Of a DNA stretch of 64,000 bases, positions 42,155 to 50,321 are shown in pieces; the stretch's first letter is position 1; every line of letters starts with the position of its first letter. The translations under genes were made by a program, and so were the position numbers. Below the pieces are notes generated by a model. The model was not told the DNA's origin. It searched no databases and saw only the letters and a list, made by a program, of their open reading frames with translations. The DNA is taken from the NCBI RefSeq assembly GCF_001422645.1, contig NZ_LMLR01000013.1:287024-351023 (forward strand), in the 5' to 3' direction. Origin of the DNA: Arthrobacter sp. Leaf69. GTDB lineage: Bacteria; Actinomycetota; Actinomycetes; Actinomycetales; Micrococcaceae.

Positions 42155-43450
42155 ATGACGACACAAGCCGCACAGTGCCCCTTCCACGGGAACTCGGAGA
42201 CCCGAAGCGATGACGCGGCCTCGGTGCGCGGTCGTAGCGATCAAGCTCGAACCACCGCTTCGCAGGACGCCGCCGACTACCCCGTGGCTGACTGGGTTGA
42301 CGTGGCTGCACTTGCATCGAATCCCTACCCGACCTATGCCCGGCTGCGGGCAGAGTCGCCGGTCGCCTGGGTTCCGCAGCTTAACAAGTTCCTCGTCACC
42401 AGCTACGGCGGCTGCCACACGGTGGAACAGGATCAGGAGATCTTCAGCGCCAACGTTTCCGGCGCAACGATGACCCGGGCCATCGGTGCCCAGCCGATGC
42501 TGCGCAAGGATGATCCGGAGCATTCAGTAGACCGGGCACCGGTGAATCCTCTTCTTCGTCCCAAGTCCATCAAGGAAGTCTGGGGCCCGGTTTTTGAGCG
42601 CAACGCCGAAACCTACCTTGAGAATGTCGCCGAGCTTGGCCCAGAGGAGGCGGACCTGAACCGGGACTATGCCGCCCCTGTGGCCTCGCAGAACCTCATC
42701 GACCTGCTGGGGCTCAAGGATGTATCAGTGGAGCAGGTCCGCCGCTGGTCCCACGACTTCATCGCGGGCATGGGCAACGTCCTGGACGATCAGTCGATCT
42801 GGGACCGGTGTGACGCTTCGACCGCGGAGGCCGATGCTTTACTCAGGGAACTGATCCCCTACTACAGGCAGAATCCGGATGCCTCGATGGTGTCCGCGTT
42901 CGCAAACAGCGGGCTGCCAACATCCAACGTTGCAGCGAATGTCAAGCTGACCATCTCCGGCGGAATGAATGAGCCCCAGCACATGGTCACCAACATGGTC
43001 TGGTCCCTCAGCAACCACGACGAACAGCGGGCGCAGGTCCTCGCCGACCCCTCGTTGTGGGCGTCGGTGTTTGACGAGGCCGTCAGGTGGCAATCACCGA
43101 TCGGCATGTACCCGCGCCAAACGACCCGGGAAACCGTCCTGGAAGGGGTCCGGATCCCCGCCGGCGCCGGGATAGGCGTTGTGGTTGCATCCGCCAACCA
43201 CGACGCCGCCCACTTCGGCGCCTCTGCAGCAGACTTTGATATCCACCGGCCAAAGCGCCCCCACCTCGCTTTCGGCAGCGGCGTCCACCTCTGCGCCGGG
43301 CACTGGGCCGCAAAGACCTCCATCGGTCAGATTGCCGCACCGATGGCCTACAAGCGCTTCCCAGGGCTTCGTGTAGACGAACGGCGGAATGAAAGCTGGG
43401 ACGGCTGGGTCTTCCGCGGCCTGACCAGCCTTCCCGTCACCTGGAACTAA
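42155..43450 (+). CDS. Cytochrome P450, CYP255-like aromatic O-demethylase
   Basis: 431 residues from the ATG at 42155 after GTAGGAGTAAG. Haem ligand Cys380 in FGSGVHLCAGH, ExxR as Glu308-x2-Arg311. The I-helix reads SGGMNEPQHM (269-277), lacking the usual acid-threonine pair; the same Glu-Pro pattern is known in GcoA, the CYP255A guaiacol O-demethylase. The end of the protein (PHLAFGSG..., WGDGWVFRGLTSLPVTWN-like in shape: WDGWVFRGLTSLPVTWN) also resembles GcoA. A demethylase of a guaiacol- or methoxybenzoate-like compound is inferred, releasing formaldehyde for hxlA/hxlB. The N-terminal 45 residues are extra. Soluble. Confidence 0.92.
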   Translation: MTTQAAQCPFHGNSETRSDDAASVRGRSDQARTTASQDAADYPVADWVDVAALASNPYPTYARLRAESPVAWVPQLNKFLVTSYGGCHTVEQDQEIFSANVSGATMTRAIGAQPMLRKDDPEHSVDRAPVNPLLRPKSIKEVWGPVFERNAETYLENVAELGPEEADLNRDYAAPVASQNLIDLLGLKDVSVEQVRRWSHDFIAGMGNVLDDQSIWDRCDASTAEADALLRELIPYYRQNPDASMVSAFANSGLPTSNVAANVKLTISGGMNEPQHMVTNMVWSLSNHDEQRAQVLADPSLWASVFDEAVRWQSPIGMYPRQTTRETVLEGVRIPAGAGIGVVVASANHDAAHFGASAADFDIHRPKRPHLAFGSGVHLCAGHWAAKTSIGQIAAPMAYKRFPGLRVDERRNESWDGWVFRGLTSLPVTWN

Positions 43451-43477
43451 GTGCACCCCCGAATACAAGGAGCAACG

Positions 43478-43801
43478 ATGCCCACCGTCACCTACACCCA
43501 GCCAAACGGCACCCAGCAAACCCTCCAGGTCGAGGAAGGCACAACACTGATGCGCGCCGCCGTCAGCAACGGCATTGACGGCATCATCGGCGAATGCGGA
43601 GGGCAGGCCATGTGCGCCACATGCCACGTCTACGTGCGGCCGCAATATGCACAGGCGCTGCCCGAGATCAGTGACGACGAAGACGAAATGCTCGACTGCG
43701 CCACCGCGGAGCGGATGGACAGCTCACGGCTGGGCTGCCAGATCAAAATCGACGCAGAACTGTCAGGGATTGTCGTCGACATCCCTGCCGGCCAACTCTA
43801 A
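43478..43801 (+). CDS. [2Fe-2S] ferredoxin (putidaredoxin type)
   Basis: 107 residues, ATG after AAGGAG. Cluster cysteines Cys40, Cys46, Cys49 and Cys87 in the C-x5-C-x2-C...C pattern (GECGGQAMCATC, SRLGCQI) of the adrenodoxin/putidaredoxin family. The acidic stretch SDDEDEMLD probably contacts redox partners. It shuttles electrons from the reductase encoded next to the P450 encoded just before. GcoA-type P450s usually work with a fused reductase (GcoB); a separate ferredoxin here is a different arrangement. Confidence 0.95.
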   Translation: MPTVTYTQPNGTQQTLQVEEGTTLMRAAVSNGIDGIIGECGGQAMCATCHVYVRPQYAQALPEISDDEDEMLDCATAERMDSSRLGCQIKIDAELSGIVVDIPAGQL

Positions 43802-43816
43802 AAGCGGGGCAACGAC

Positions 43817-45055
43817 ATGAGCGTTGTCATCATTGGCGGCGGACAGGCCGGCCTACAGGTCGCCGATACGTTGAGGACCGAGGGGTACGGGGGCGAGATC
43901 CATGTGATCGCCGAGGAATCCGGACTGCCCTACCAGCGCCCGCCGCTGTCCAAGGACTACCTGGCCCCGGGCCGGGCGCCGGCTCCCTTGCCGCTGCGCG
44001 GCGCTTCCTTTTTCGTGGACAAGAACATCACACTCCATGAAGGCGCCCAGGCACTCGCCATCGACCGGGCGGAACGGAAGGTGAGGCTCACTGACGGTTC
44101 GCTCGGCTACGACCACCTCGTCTTCGCGACCGGCGCCCGAAACAGGGTGCTGAACTGCCCGGGCGCGTCCCTGGCCGGCATCCATGGACTGAAAACCCTG
44201 ACAGATGCAGAAGCGCTGCACACGGCGCTGCCCACCGCCCGCAATATCGTCATCATCGGCGCCGGATTCATCGGACTGGAATTCGCCGCCGCCGCCCTGG
44301 CCCACGGTTGCGACGTGACCGTACTGGAATTCGCGCCTCGCCCGATGGGACGTGCACTGACCCCCGTCATGGGTGAGTGGTTCGCGGCTGCCCACCGCTC
44401 ACAAGGCGTCGACCTGCGCCTCGGCGAAGGCATTGACCGCTTCGAGCCCGGCGCGGATGGCCGCGTCGGAGCCGCAGTGTCCACCACAGGGGCTTCCTAT
44501 CCTGCTGATCTGGTCCTCGTGGGCATCGGCGTGCAGCCCAACGACACCCTGGCCTCGGACGCCGGCCTCGAAACCAGCAACGGCGTAGTTGTCGATGAAA
44601 CGCTGCGCACAGCGGACCCTGCCGTTCTGGCGATCGGCGACTGTGCCAGTTTCCCCAGCGCACACGCCCAGGTCCGTCTGCGTCTGGAGTCAGTCCAGAA
44701 TGCCACCGATCAGGCCCGTCATGCCGCACGCACGGTCCTAGGGGCTAACCACCCGTACACGGAGCTGCCTTGGTTCTGGTCCACGCAGGGCCCATACCGG
44801 CTGCAGATGGCAGGGCTCGCACGACCCGATGACGACACGCTGGTCCTGGGTGATCAGGCGGCAGCTAAGTTCTCCGTCCTCTGCTTCAGGGACGGCGTCC
44901 TCACGGCTGTGGAATCGGTCAACGCGCCCGCGGACCATATGGCGGCCCGCAAACTACTCGCCGCCGGCACGGGCATCACCCGCGACCAGGCAGAAACCGA
45001 GGGGTTCACCCTGAAGGCAGCTGCCAGCACCCCGTTAGTCCCAGTAGTCGCCTGA
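43817..45055 (+). CDS. NAD(P)H-dependent ferredoxin reductase
   Basis: 412 residues, beginning 15 bases after the ferredoxin gene. Two dinucleotide motifs: IIGGGQAGLQVADTL for FAD and IIGAGFIGLEFAAAA for NAD(P)H; the putidaredoxin-reductase hallmark PYQRPPLSKDYL and the C-terminal WFWSTQGPYRLQMAG are present. It transfers electrons from NADH to the ferredoxin. Third and last gene of the P450 operon. Start ATG has GGGGCAACGAC upstream. Confidence 0.95.
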   Translation: MSVVIIGGGQAGLQVADTLRTEGYGGEIHVIAEESGLPYQRPPLSKDYLAPGRAPAPLPLRGASFFVDKNITLHEGAQALAIDRAERKVRLTDGSLGYDHLVFATGARNRVLNCPGASLAGIHGLKTLTDAEALHTALPTARNIVIIGAGFIGLEFAAAALAHGCDVTVLEFAPRPMGRALTPVMGEWFAAAHRSQGVDLRLGEGIDRFEPGADGRVGAAVSTTGASYPADLVLVGIGVQPNDTLASDAGLETSNGVVVDETLRTADPAVLAIGDCASFPSAHAQVRLRLESVQNATDQARHAARTVLGANHPYTELPWFWSTQGPYRLQMAGLARPDDDTLVLGDQAAAKFSVLCFRDGVLTAVESVNAPADHMAARKLLAAGTGITRDQAETEGFTLKAAASTPLVPVVA

Positions 45056-45536
45056 CACGGATTACCCGTCACCGCCCAACAAACCGGCAGCACAGTTCGA
45101 TGCCCCAGGGTTTCCCCTCGGGGTAAAGCGCTCACACCAACTGGAGAACCATGAGCATGTCGGAGTCTCTCGGACGACGGTTTCCTTTGTCCTAAACGGC
45201 GGACCGGGAAACGGAATTCCACAAGAAACCCGTGACCGCGTCCACCGAGCAGCCGATTCCGCACGCTCTCCGGACGCGGCATTGTGCTACTGACGAGGCT
45301 CGGGGTTGAATGCGTTGATCTTCTTCTGTTTCCGCCTGACACAGCTTGCGTAGTGTTTGACAGCCCGATATTCAGACAAGGCTGTCGTCGGTTAGCCAGA
45401 TAAGCGACGAGTTCTCGCGGAATAAGATATCGGAGTTTGGGCAAGTCCAACTCTGCCTCGCGGTGCTCTGTGACCCTGGAGAGTCCGTGTCGAAGCGGCA
45501 ATGCTGACGAGAAATGAAGCAGCATAGGAAGCGATA
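45056..45536. other. Intergenic region, no supported gene
   Basis: About 480 bases after the reductase gene. Minus-strand frames here are extensions of shadow frames. Nothing recognised; it leads into a gene relic. Confidence 0.5.
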
Positions 45537-46010
45537 GTAAGTCCCGTTCAGCTGGGGCACCATGCCACGGCGGACGGCCGCTGGAGAATTTACGTTTTCG
45601 CCGACTCCGGTGTACCTCAGCAGGGACGGCAGGGGACAGGCCAAGGCGCTCACTCGGCCACTGAACTGCTCGCCGAGTGGATGATGAAATCTCCCGAATC
45701 CCCGCTGGCCGTCACGCCGGCAGGCGCTGATCCTGATGCTTGGTTCGACGTCAAAGTCATCTACCGACAAGAGCGCCACAACATCGACATCGGCGCCGTA
45801 CCGGCAGTATTCAAGCCACAAGTCGGCCCGTTCAACTCACCGGCTACGAAAAGGTCTACGGCACCGACCCGTCAGCCGACATTTCCGACTTGCGCGGTCT
45901 GGACCGCCGCGGCGCAGTCGTGAACGTGCGCCCGGACCAGCACGTGGCAAACGTTCTACCCCTCCCGGCAACGGCAGAGTTGGGCGCGTTCTTTGCACCC
46001 CTCCTGAGTC
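45537..46010 (+). pseudogene. 3' relic of a 3-hydroxybenzoate 4-monooxygenase/phenol hydroxylase gene
   Basis: Encodes SPVQLGHHATADGRWRIYVF, ELLAEWMMKSPESPL, FDVKVIYRQERHNIDIGAVP and AVFKPQVGPF in one frame, then QLTGYEKVYGTDPSADISDL, RGLDRRGAVV and VRPDQHVANVLPL in another. This is the C-terminal thioredoxin-like domain of PheA/MobA-type flavin hydroxylases. The switch lies at about 45833, where loss of one C from TTC-CAA explains the shift. The N-terminal two thirds of the gene is missing and a stop lies upstream. Hence a dead remnant of a ring hydroxylase. Confidence 0.8.
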
Positions 46011-46084
46011 CTTCCTCAACCGCGTTTGGCGTATCTACCGTACATCCAGCCACCGCACCATCGGTCCCGGTGCGGATCTAGGAG

Positions 46085-46277
46085 AACTGAGCTCTGGAAC
46101 GCGGGGGTGGCCGACACCCCAATCATCATGTTCGCGGGCCAGGACAAGGGCGTGAAAAACATGAGCGTTGACCGGCACTATGACATCGTTGCGGCGATCG
46201 AGACCGGTGACGCGTCCCTTGCCCGGACGACGAGCCGGGAGCACATGGACACCGCTGCCGCGAATCTCGTGGCTTAA
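46085..46277 (+). pseudogene. 3' relic of a GntR-family (FCD domain) regulator
   Basis: The frame ending at 46277 encodes VDRHYDIVAAIETGDASLAR and then TSREHMDTAAANLVA, which matches the final helices of FCD-domain GntR regulators (EH-x2-I-x2-AI-x4-A...H). There is no helix-turn-helix upstream. It directly follows the hydroxylase relic, so the two probably belonged to one aromatic gene set that was partly deleted. Confidence 0.6.
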
Positions 46278-46660
46278 CACTCGATTGCCAAGGCCGAACT
46301 GGAAGCCAAGCGCAGAGTCACATCACGCGCCGCGAGCAAAGAACCACTTGGTAGTGTCTTCCAACGCCGATATCGGGTCTTTCGTCATCTGGCTAGTACG
46401 CGGGGAGGGGGTCTGAGGGGCACCGCCCGGTCATGCGGCTCTGGACACTGCTGACCATGAAGGGGATGAACGGAGGTGGAATCGTTATGAGAAGCCTAGC
46501 GACCGACAGCCCTGCGCGGTCTGCCCAAGAGTCCGCTATGAGCGAGGGAATGACCAGGTTGCTGCCGCACGTGGAATCCTACGGCTTGTTCAACTTTGTC
46601 GAGACAGAGAAATGCCGCACCCTGTCAATGCGGGGTGCGGTCTTGGTGGGGAGTAATGGG
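46278..46660. other. Intergenic region, no supported gene
   Basis: About 380 bases with no convincing frame, ending at repeat B. Confidence 0.5.
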
Positions 46661-46920
46661 GTGTGGACAGTGTCCACACTTTGGGTCTCGGACTGGGTCG
46701 TACTGGTGCCGGACTGGGCCGGATTGCGGAGGTTTGCGGGGGAGTGGCTTGTATTCAAGGGCTGGAACCCGGTTCGAGTCCCACCTCGGGCACGTGTTTT
46801 CCCTGTTCAGGGGCTTGTGGGCCTCTGAGTGTGCACAAACTGTTCACTTGTGGGCCCCTTTGGGGGCCTTTTTTGTTGGTGGGCCGGTGCTGTGGCCGGC
46901 GGCTCCTTTCCTTGGTTTCG
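46661..46920 (+). repeat. Direct repeat B (att-like), right flank of catabolic island
   Basis: Counterpart of the repeat at 2719-2980. It has a palindrome with arms GTGTGGACA/TGTCCACAC (46661-46679), the conserved middle section, the tRNA-Leu-like 3' end at 46771-46794 (identical over those 24 bases), GTGTTTTCCCTGTTCAG, and the terminator hairpin. The palindrome differs from that of repeat A by a C-G/G-C swap at paired positions. Confidence 0.75.
46851..46875 (+). terminator. Rho-independent terminator in repeat B
   Basis: GGGCCCC, a 4-base loop and GGGGCC are followed by TTTTTTG, a textbook terminator and the counterpart of the one at 2911. Confidence 0.75.
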
Positions 46921-47061
46921 GGCAGCGATGGCGCTGCTTACTTGTTCATGGTCGGGAGCGCCGCTAACTGTATGACTGGACGCTGGCTGGGCGAACGTCG
47001 TTGCCTTTGCTGGTCTGCATTTCTTGATGTCATGACTGTTCATGGCGCCGCTGCCGGGTAA

Positions 47062-47260
47062 GTGCATGACTTGGTGCGTCTTGTTGACGGTCAGGCGGCT
47101 AGCGCTTCCTTGAGCCCGCGGCGTGCCCGGTCGGCACGGGGGAGTACCCGGTCGGTGAACGTCTTCTCCGATGACGGTCCAAGAGCAACCGGGGCATTTT
47201 TCCGGGCGGCGAGGTCGTGGTCGTTTGCGGATACGTGGGGCGCATCCGATGAGGAGCCCG
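47062..47260 (-). pseudogene. Relic of a serine recombinase (resolvase) gene, copy 1
   Basis: On the minus strand the sequence encodes a decayed ...ANDHDLAARKNAPVALGPSS and EKTFTDRVLPRADRARRGLK followed by EALAA and a stop, recognisable as the N-terminal domain of a resolvase/invertase (R-x-S-x2-DQDL, LTAQ-type and F-D-x-x-SG-like region). The catalytic Arg-x-Ser is mutated, and the protein ends after about 60 residues. A second copy, truncated at the same place, lies at 63206-63450. Confidence 0.65.
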
Positions 47261-47489
47261 GTTATGGCTCTGAAGCGACCGTTTGGCAACGGGCCGTTCA
47301 CCGGCCAGGATCAACCCATCCGCCATCGGCTCTTAGACATACCCCGTCTGGTCCTCAACCGAGGTAACAAGTACGTTTTCGTCCCAGGTCTGCGTGCCCA
47401 CAGGTGGCTGTCAGGGTTGCAGAGCAATGCGGGAGACCCCGAGTCCTCGGCCGGATTCGGGGCGCCTCGTGTAGTCGCTTGCCTTCGCT

Positions 47490-48161
47490 TCAGAGGCTTC
47501 CGATCCCATTACCAATGACCACCACGCCGAGCACGAGCAGAAGGACCGTCATGAGTGTTGGGTTATTCTGCACGAGCCAGTCACGCAGCGACTTGAGCGG
47601 CGCAGTCATCCGTTTCGACGCAATGAGGTAGGCGATCACCGGGATTGCCACAGTACTGGCCGCGATGAGCACGAAAATGGCGATTGCCAGGGATTCTTCG
47701 GCGCGGGTGAGTCCACCGGCGCCGATGACGAGGCCGGCCGCGATGGCCATCAGAAGATTCTTTGGGTTTGCCGCTGCCAGAAGGAAACCGAGGAAGGTTG
47801 CGCGCCCGGTGGTCACGGTATCGATGGTGGCCATCCACTTGGGAAGTGCCGCCTTTTCGCCGGGTATCGGGCGGCTGCGCCATTGCCGTACCGCGAGGAC
47901 GAGAAGCCCAGCGCCCAAGAGAATCTTGATGGTCCCCGCGATCGGTTTGGAGGCTTCTGGGTCTTCCTCGGGAATGAGGCCACTGAGTAGGGTGAAGACT
48001 GCGACGGCGGCGATGATGCCGACGACCCAGCCGACGAGGAAGCCCACGCTCACCGCCTTCGCCTTCGGGGACAGGAGCATGAGAATCGCGGCGATGATCG
48101 GGATGGGGCTGATCGCAATGCCGAGCGCCAAAGGGAGAATTTCCCCGATTACCGTTCCCAT
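47490..48161 (-). CDS. GAP/Sap-family membrane transporter (LysE-like fold)
   Basis: 223 residues from the ATG at 48161, preceded by GAAGGGAAGC; the longer frame to 48281 adds a non-hydrophobic leader without a ribosome site. Six hydrophobic segments with ALGIAISPIPIIAAILMLLS at the start and FLLAAANPKNLLMAIAAGL in the middle are typical of the actinobacterial GAP/Sap proteins, some of which export glycolipids. The proline-asparagine pairs resemble LysE-type exporters. Inner-membrane protein. It follows the sulfite-oxidase-like operon by 163 bases on the same strand and may be its last member. Confidence 0.85.
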   Translation of the reverse strand: MGTVIGEILPLALGIAISPIPIIAAILMLLSPKAKAVSVGFLVGWVVGIIAAVAVFTLLSGLIPEEDPEASKPIAGTIKILLGAGLLVLAVRQWRSRPIPGEKAALPKWMATIDTVTTGRATFLGFLLAAANPKNLLMAIAAGLVIGAGGLTRAEESLAIAIFVLIAASTVAIPVIAYLIASKRMTAPLKSLRDWLVQNNPTLMTVLLLVLGVVVIGNGIGSL

Positions 48162-48324
48162 GAAAGCTTCCCTTCGCGCAGTCGGCGACAGTCGGTGACA
48201 GCCCGAATCCAGGGCGAGCCGCGACCAGGGACGACATAGCCGGTGTCCCGCTCGGGTAGCACCGGACGCTTTTGCACACAATCATCTGCCCCGACCCCGC
48301 CCCAGGACCACCGGCGCCTGGAAG

Positions 48325-49404
48325 TTAGATGACGTCGACGTAGACCACCTCGACGGCGTTGTTGCCATAGCCGAGCCGGTTCCACGGCGGGACTTCGGGT
48401 TGGACGTTTCCAGCCGCGTCTGTAGCCCTGACGCGCACGGTGTGGCGTCCGATGTCGTGGGCCTCCCAGTCGAACGACCATTCCTGCCAGTGGTACGGGC
48501 CTGACGGGGGCTGAACGGTGGCCGGGTACCACTCGCCTGCGCCCGTGAGGCTGACGTCGACGCCTGTCACCGGGCCCGTGCCGGACCAGGCCTTGCCCCG
48601 CACCGTATGCGTGCCGGCGGCGATGGTCGACCCGGCGGCCGGGGCGGTGATGCGCGCCCGTACGCGCATGAGGTCGACGGGTTCCGGTGCACGGTCTGCC
48701 CATTCGTACATGTAGTGCCCGGTCTGGAACTCGCCTACAAACGTCTCGGTCAGAACGTCGATGCGCTTAAGCCACTTCACGGAGGCCACGGCATACCAGT
48801 GCGGGACGATGAGCCGGAAGGGTGCCCCGTGGTCCTGGCCCAGGGGCTCGCCGTTCATCTCGTACGCAATGAGTATCTCTGCAGCCGGATCGGCGGCGTG
48901 GGCCAGGGGCAGAGCGCGGACGAAACTCAGGTCGTCCTTGTTGGTGTCGGCGAGCACCGGGGTGAGGTGGTAGGCGCCGTGGTCGGCGCCCTCGAAGCGC
49001 ACGTCGACGCCGTTGGCGGCCGGACGCGCCTTTGCCAGCACTTCATGCAGGAAGGCGCCCTTCCAGCGGGCGGTCGATACGGCGTAGTCACCCCAGGGCT
49101 CACCGGTGGGCAGCGGACGCATTTCCAGCCGCCCGTTCCCGGCGCATTCGAGCGTGACCGCCCGTTCGTGCGCTGGCATGGCCCGTAGCTCGTCGAGCGT
49201 CAGTGTCAGGGGGTGGTCCACCGCGCCGCCGATCTCGAGCGTTCGGTCGTGGGCGGGCAGCGCGAAGTTGCTGCGGACGTAGTGGAGCTCGGTGGGGGTG
49301 ATGTCGCTGGCGAGGGCGGCGGGCGGCGCTTCGGCGTTGTACGGTGCGGGGTTGATCATCTGCAGCGCGGAACGCGCGGCACGGAGTTCGTCGGTCGTTT
49401 CCAT
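48325..49404 (-). CDS. Sulfite-oxidase-like molybdopterin enzyme
   Basis: 359 residues from an ATG at 49404. The molybdenum-binding core includes Cys87 in VTLECAGNGR, which binds the metal, then GAYHLTPVLAD and AYEMNGEPLGQDHGAPFRLIVP, and the C-terminal dimerisation domain of sulfite oxidases (ITAPAAGSTIAAGTHTVRGKAW, WQEWSFDWE). No haem domain and no twin-arginine signal, so it is probably a cytoplasmic sulfite-dehydrogenase-type enzyme with an unknown electron acceptor. It is downstream of enoyl-CoA hydratase, DyP and DUF4331 genes in one operon. The true substrate may not be sulfite. Confidence 0.9.
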   Translation of the reverse strand: METTDELRAARSALQMINPAPYNAEAPPAALASDITPTELHYVRSNFALPAHDRTLEIGGAVDHPLTLTLDELRAMPAHERAVTLECAGNGRLEMRPLPTGEPWGDYAVSTARWKGAFLHEVLAKARPAANGVDVRFEGADHGAYHLTPVLADTNKDDLSFVRALPLAHAADPAAEILIAYEMNGEPLGQDHGAPFRLIVPHWYAVASVKWLKRIDVLTETFVGEFQTGHYMYEWADRAPEPVDLMRVRARITAPAAGSTIAAGTHTVRGKAWSGTGPVTGVDVSLTGAGEWYPATVQPPSGPYHWQEWSFDWEAHDIGRHTVRVRATDAAGNVQPEVPPWNRLGYGNNAVEVVYVDVI

Positions 49405-49428
49405 GGCTAATCTCCTCGTGGGTTTTGG

Positions 49429-50295
49429 TCAGTACTCGGCGTCGCGGAAGACGGGTTCGCGGTCTTCGTTGAAGGCGCCGATGCCTTCGATGCGGTCGGG
49501 ATGGAGGGCCGAGCGCCAGTGCGCTTCCATCATGATCGCGATCGCCTGCTCCACCGGCTGCCCCGCTCCGAGCTGCACGGCCCGTTTGACGGCCTGGACA
49601 GCTGTCGGGGAGTTGCCCGCGATCGTCTCCGCAATGCGCTGCGCCGCGTCCGCCAACTCGTGCTGGGGATGGATCTCGTTGACCATGCCGAGGCGGTGCG
49701 CTTCGGCCGCGGTGAGCGGGTCCCCGGTCATGAGCATTTGCATGGCCCTTCCGGTTCCGAGGAGGCGCGGCAGGAACACCGGCGAGCCGCCGCCGGCCGA
49801 GAGGCCGATCATCGCCTCCGGCTGGCCGAAGGTGGCGTTTTCGGAGGCGATGATGAAGTCGCAGCTCTGGGCGAGTTCGCACCCGCCCCCGTAGGCGATC
49901 CCGTTAACGGCGGCGAAGAGCGGCTTGCGCAGTTGTCTCACGGTGTACAGCGTGCGATCGAAAGCCTGCCGCTGGCGCAGCCAATCCTCTTTGGTCATTT
50001 TGTTGCGCTGCCGCAGGTCGCTGCCGACGGAGAAAGCCCGCTCACCGGCGCCGGTGAGTACGACGACCCGCACGGCTGTGCGGACGGCGATCGTTTCGAC
50101 GATCTCCGTCAGGCGGGCGCCCATCTCGGTCGTGATCGCATTGTCGGCCTGCGGCCGGTTGAGTGTGATCACCGCAATCTGGTCGTCCTTACGATAGTCC
50201 ACGAGGACGGAGGACTCAGGTTCCACGGCATCGGCGGAAGGCCGGGCGAAATCGAGCTTCTTCCAGCGGTCGGTGCCCGCGGGGGTGGTGCTCAT
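49429..50295 (-). CDS. Enoyl-CoA hydratase/isomerase family protein
   Basis: 288 residues from the ATG at 50295 after AAGGAGAG; the ATG at 50325 is upstream of that ribosome site. Crotonase fold: VITLNRPQADNAIT, the first oxyanion-hole region AFSVGSDLRQRN and the second FAAVNGIAYGGGCELAQSCD. The N-terminal 40 residues are extra. Substrate unknown; gene order links it to DyP peroxidase and DUF4331 rather than to fatty-acid genes. Overlap-free spacing of 26 bases to the peroxidase gene and 24 bases to the next gene indicates one operon. Confidence 0.9.
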   Translation of the reverse strand: MSTTPAGTDRWKKLDFARPSADAVEPESSVLVDYRKDDQIAVITLNRPQADNAITTEMGARLTEIVETIAVRTAVRVVVLTGAGERAFSVGSDLRQRNKMTKEDWLRQRQAFDRTLYTVRQLRKPLFAAVNGIAYGGGCELAQSCDFIIASENATFGQPEAMIGLSAGGGSPVFLPRLLGTGRAMQMLMTGDPLTAAEAHRLGMVNEIHPQHELADAAQRIAETIAGNSPTAVQAVKRAVQLGAGQPVEQAIAIMMEAHWRSALHPDRIEGIGAFNEDREPVFRDAEY

Positions 50296-50321
50296 GGCGT
50301 GCTCTCCTTTGTCGGGACGGG

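Noticed and set aside
44854..45821. Minus-strand frames at the end of the ferredoxin reductase gene and beyond
   Set aside because: They are antisense to the reductase and to the hydroxylase relic, with no recognisable domain.
46771..46794. A complete tRNA-Leu gene in either repeat
   Set aside because: Only the T-loop and 3' acceptor strand exist; upstream bases do not pair to form the T-stem or acceptor stem.
2719..46920. A composite transposon explanation for the island
   Set aside because: The flanking repeats encode no transposase and have no inverted ends; the tRNA 3' end fits integration better.
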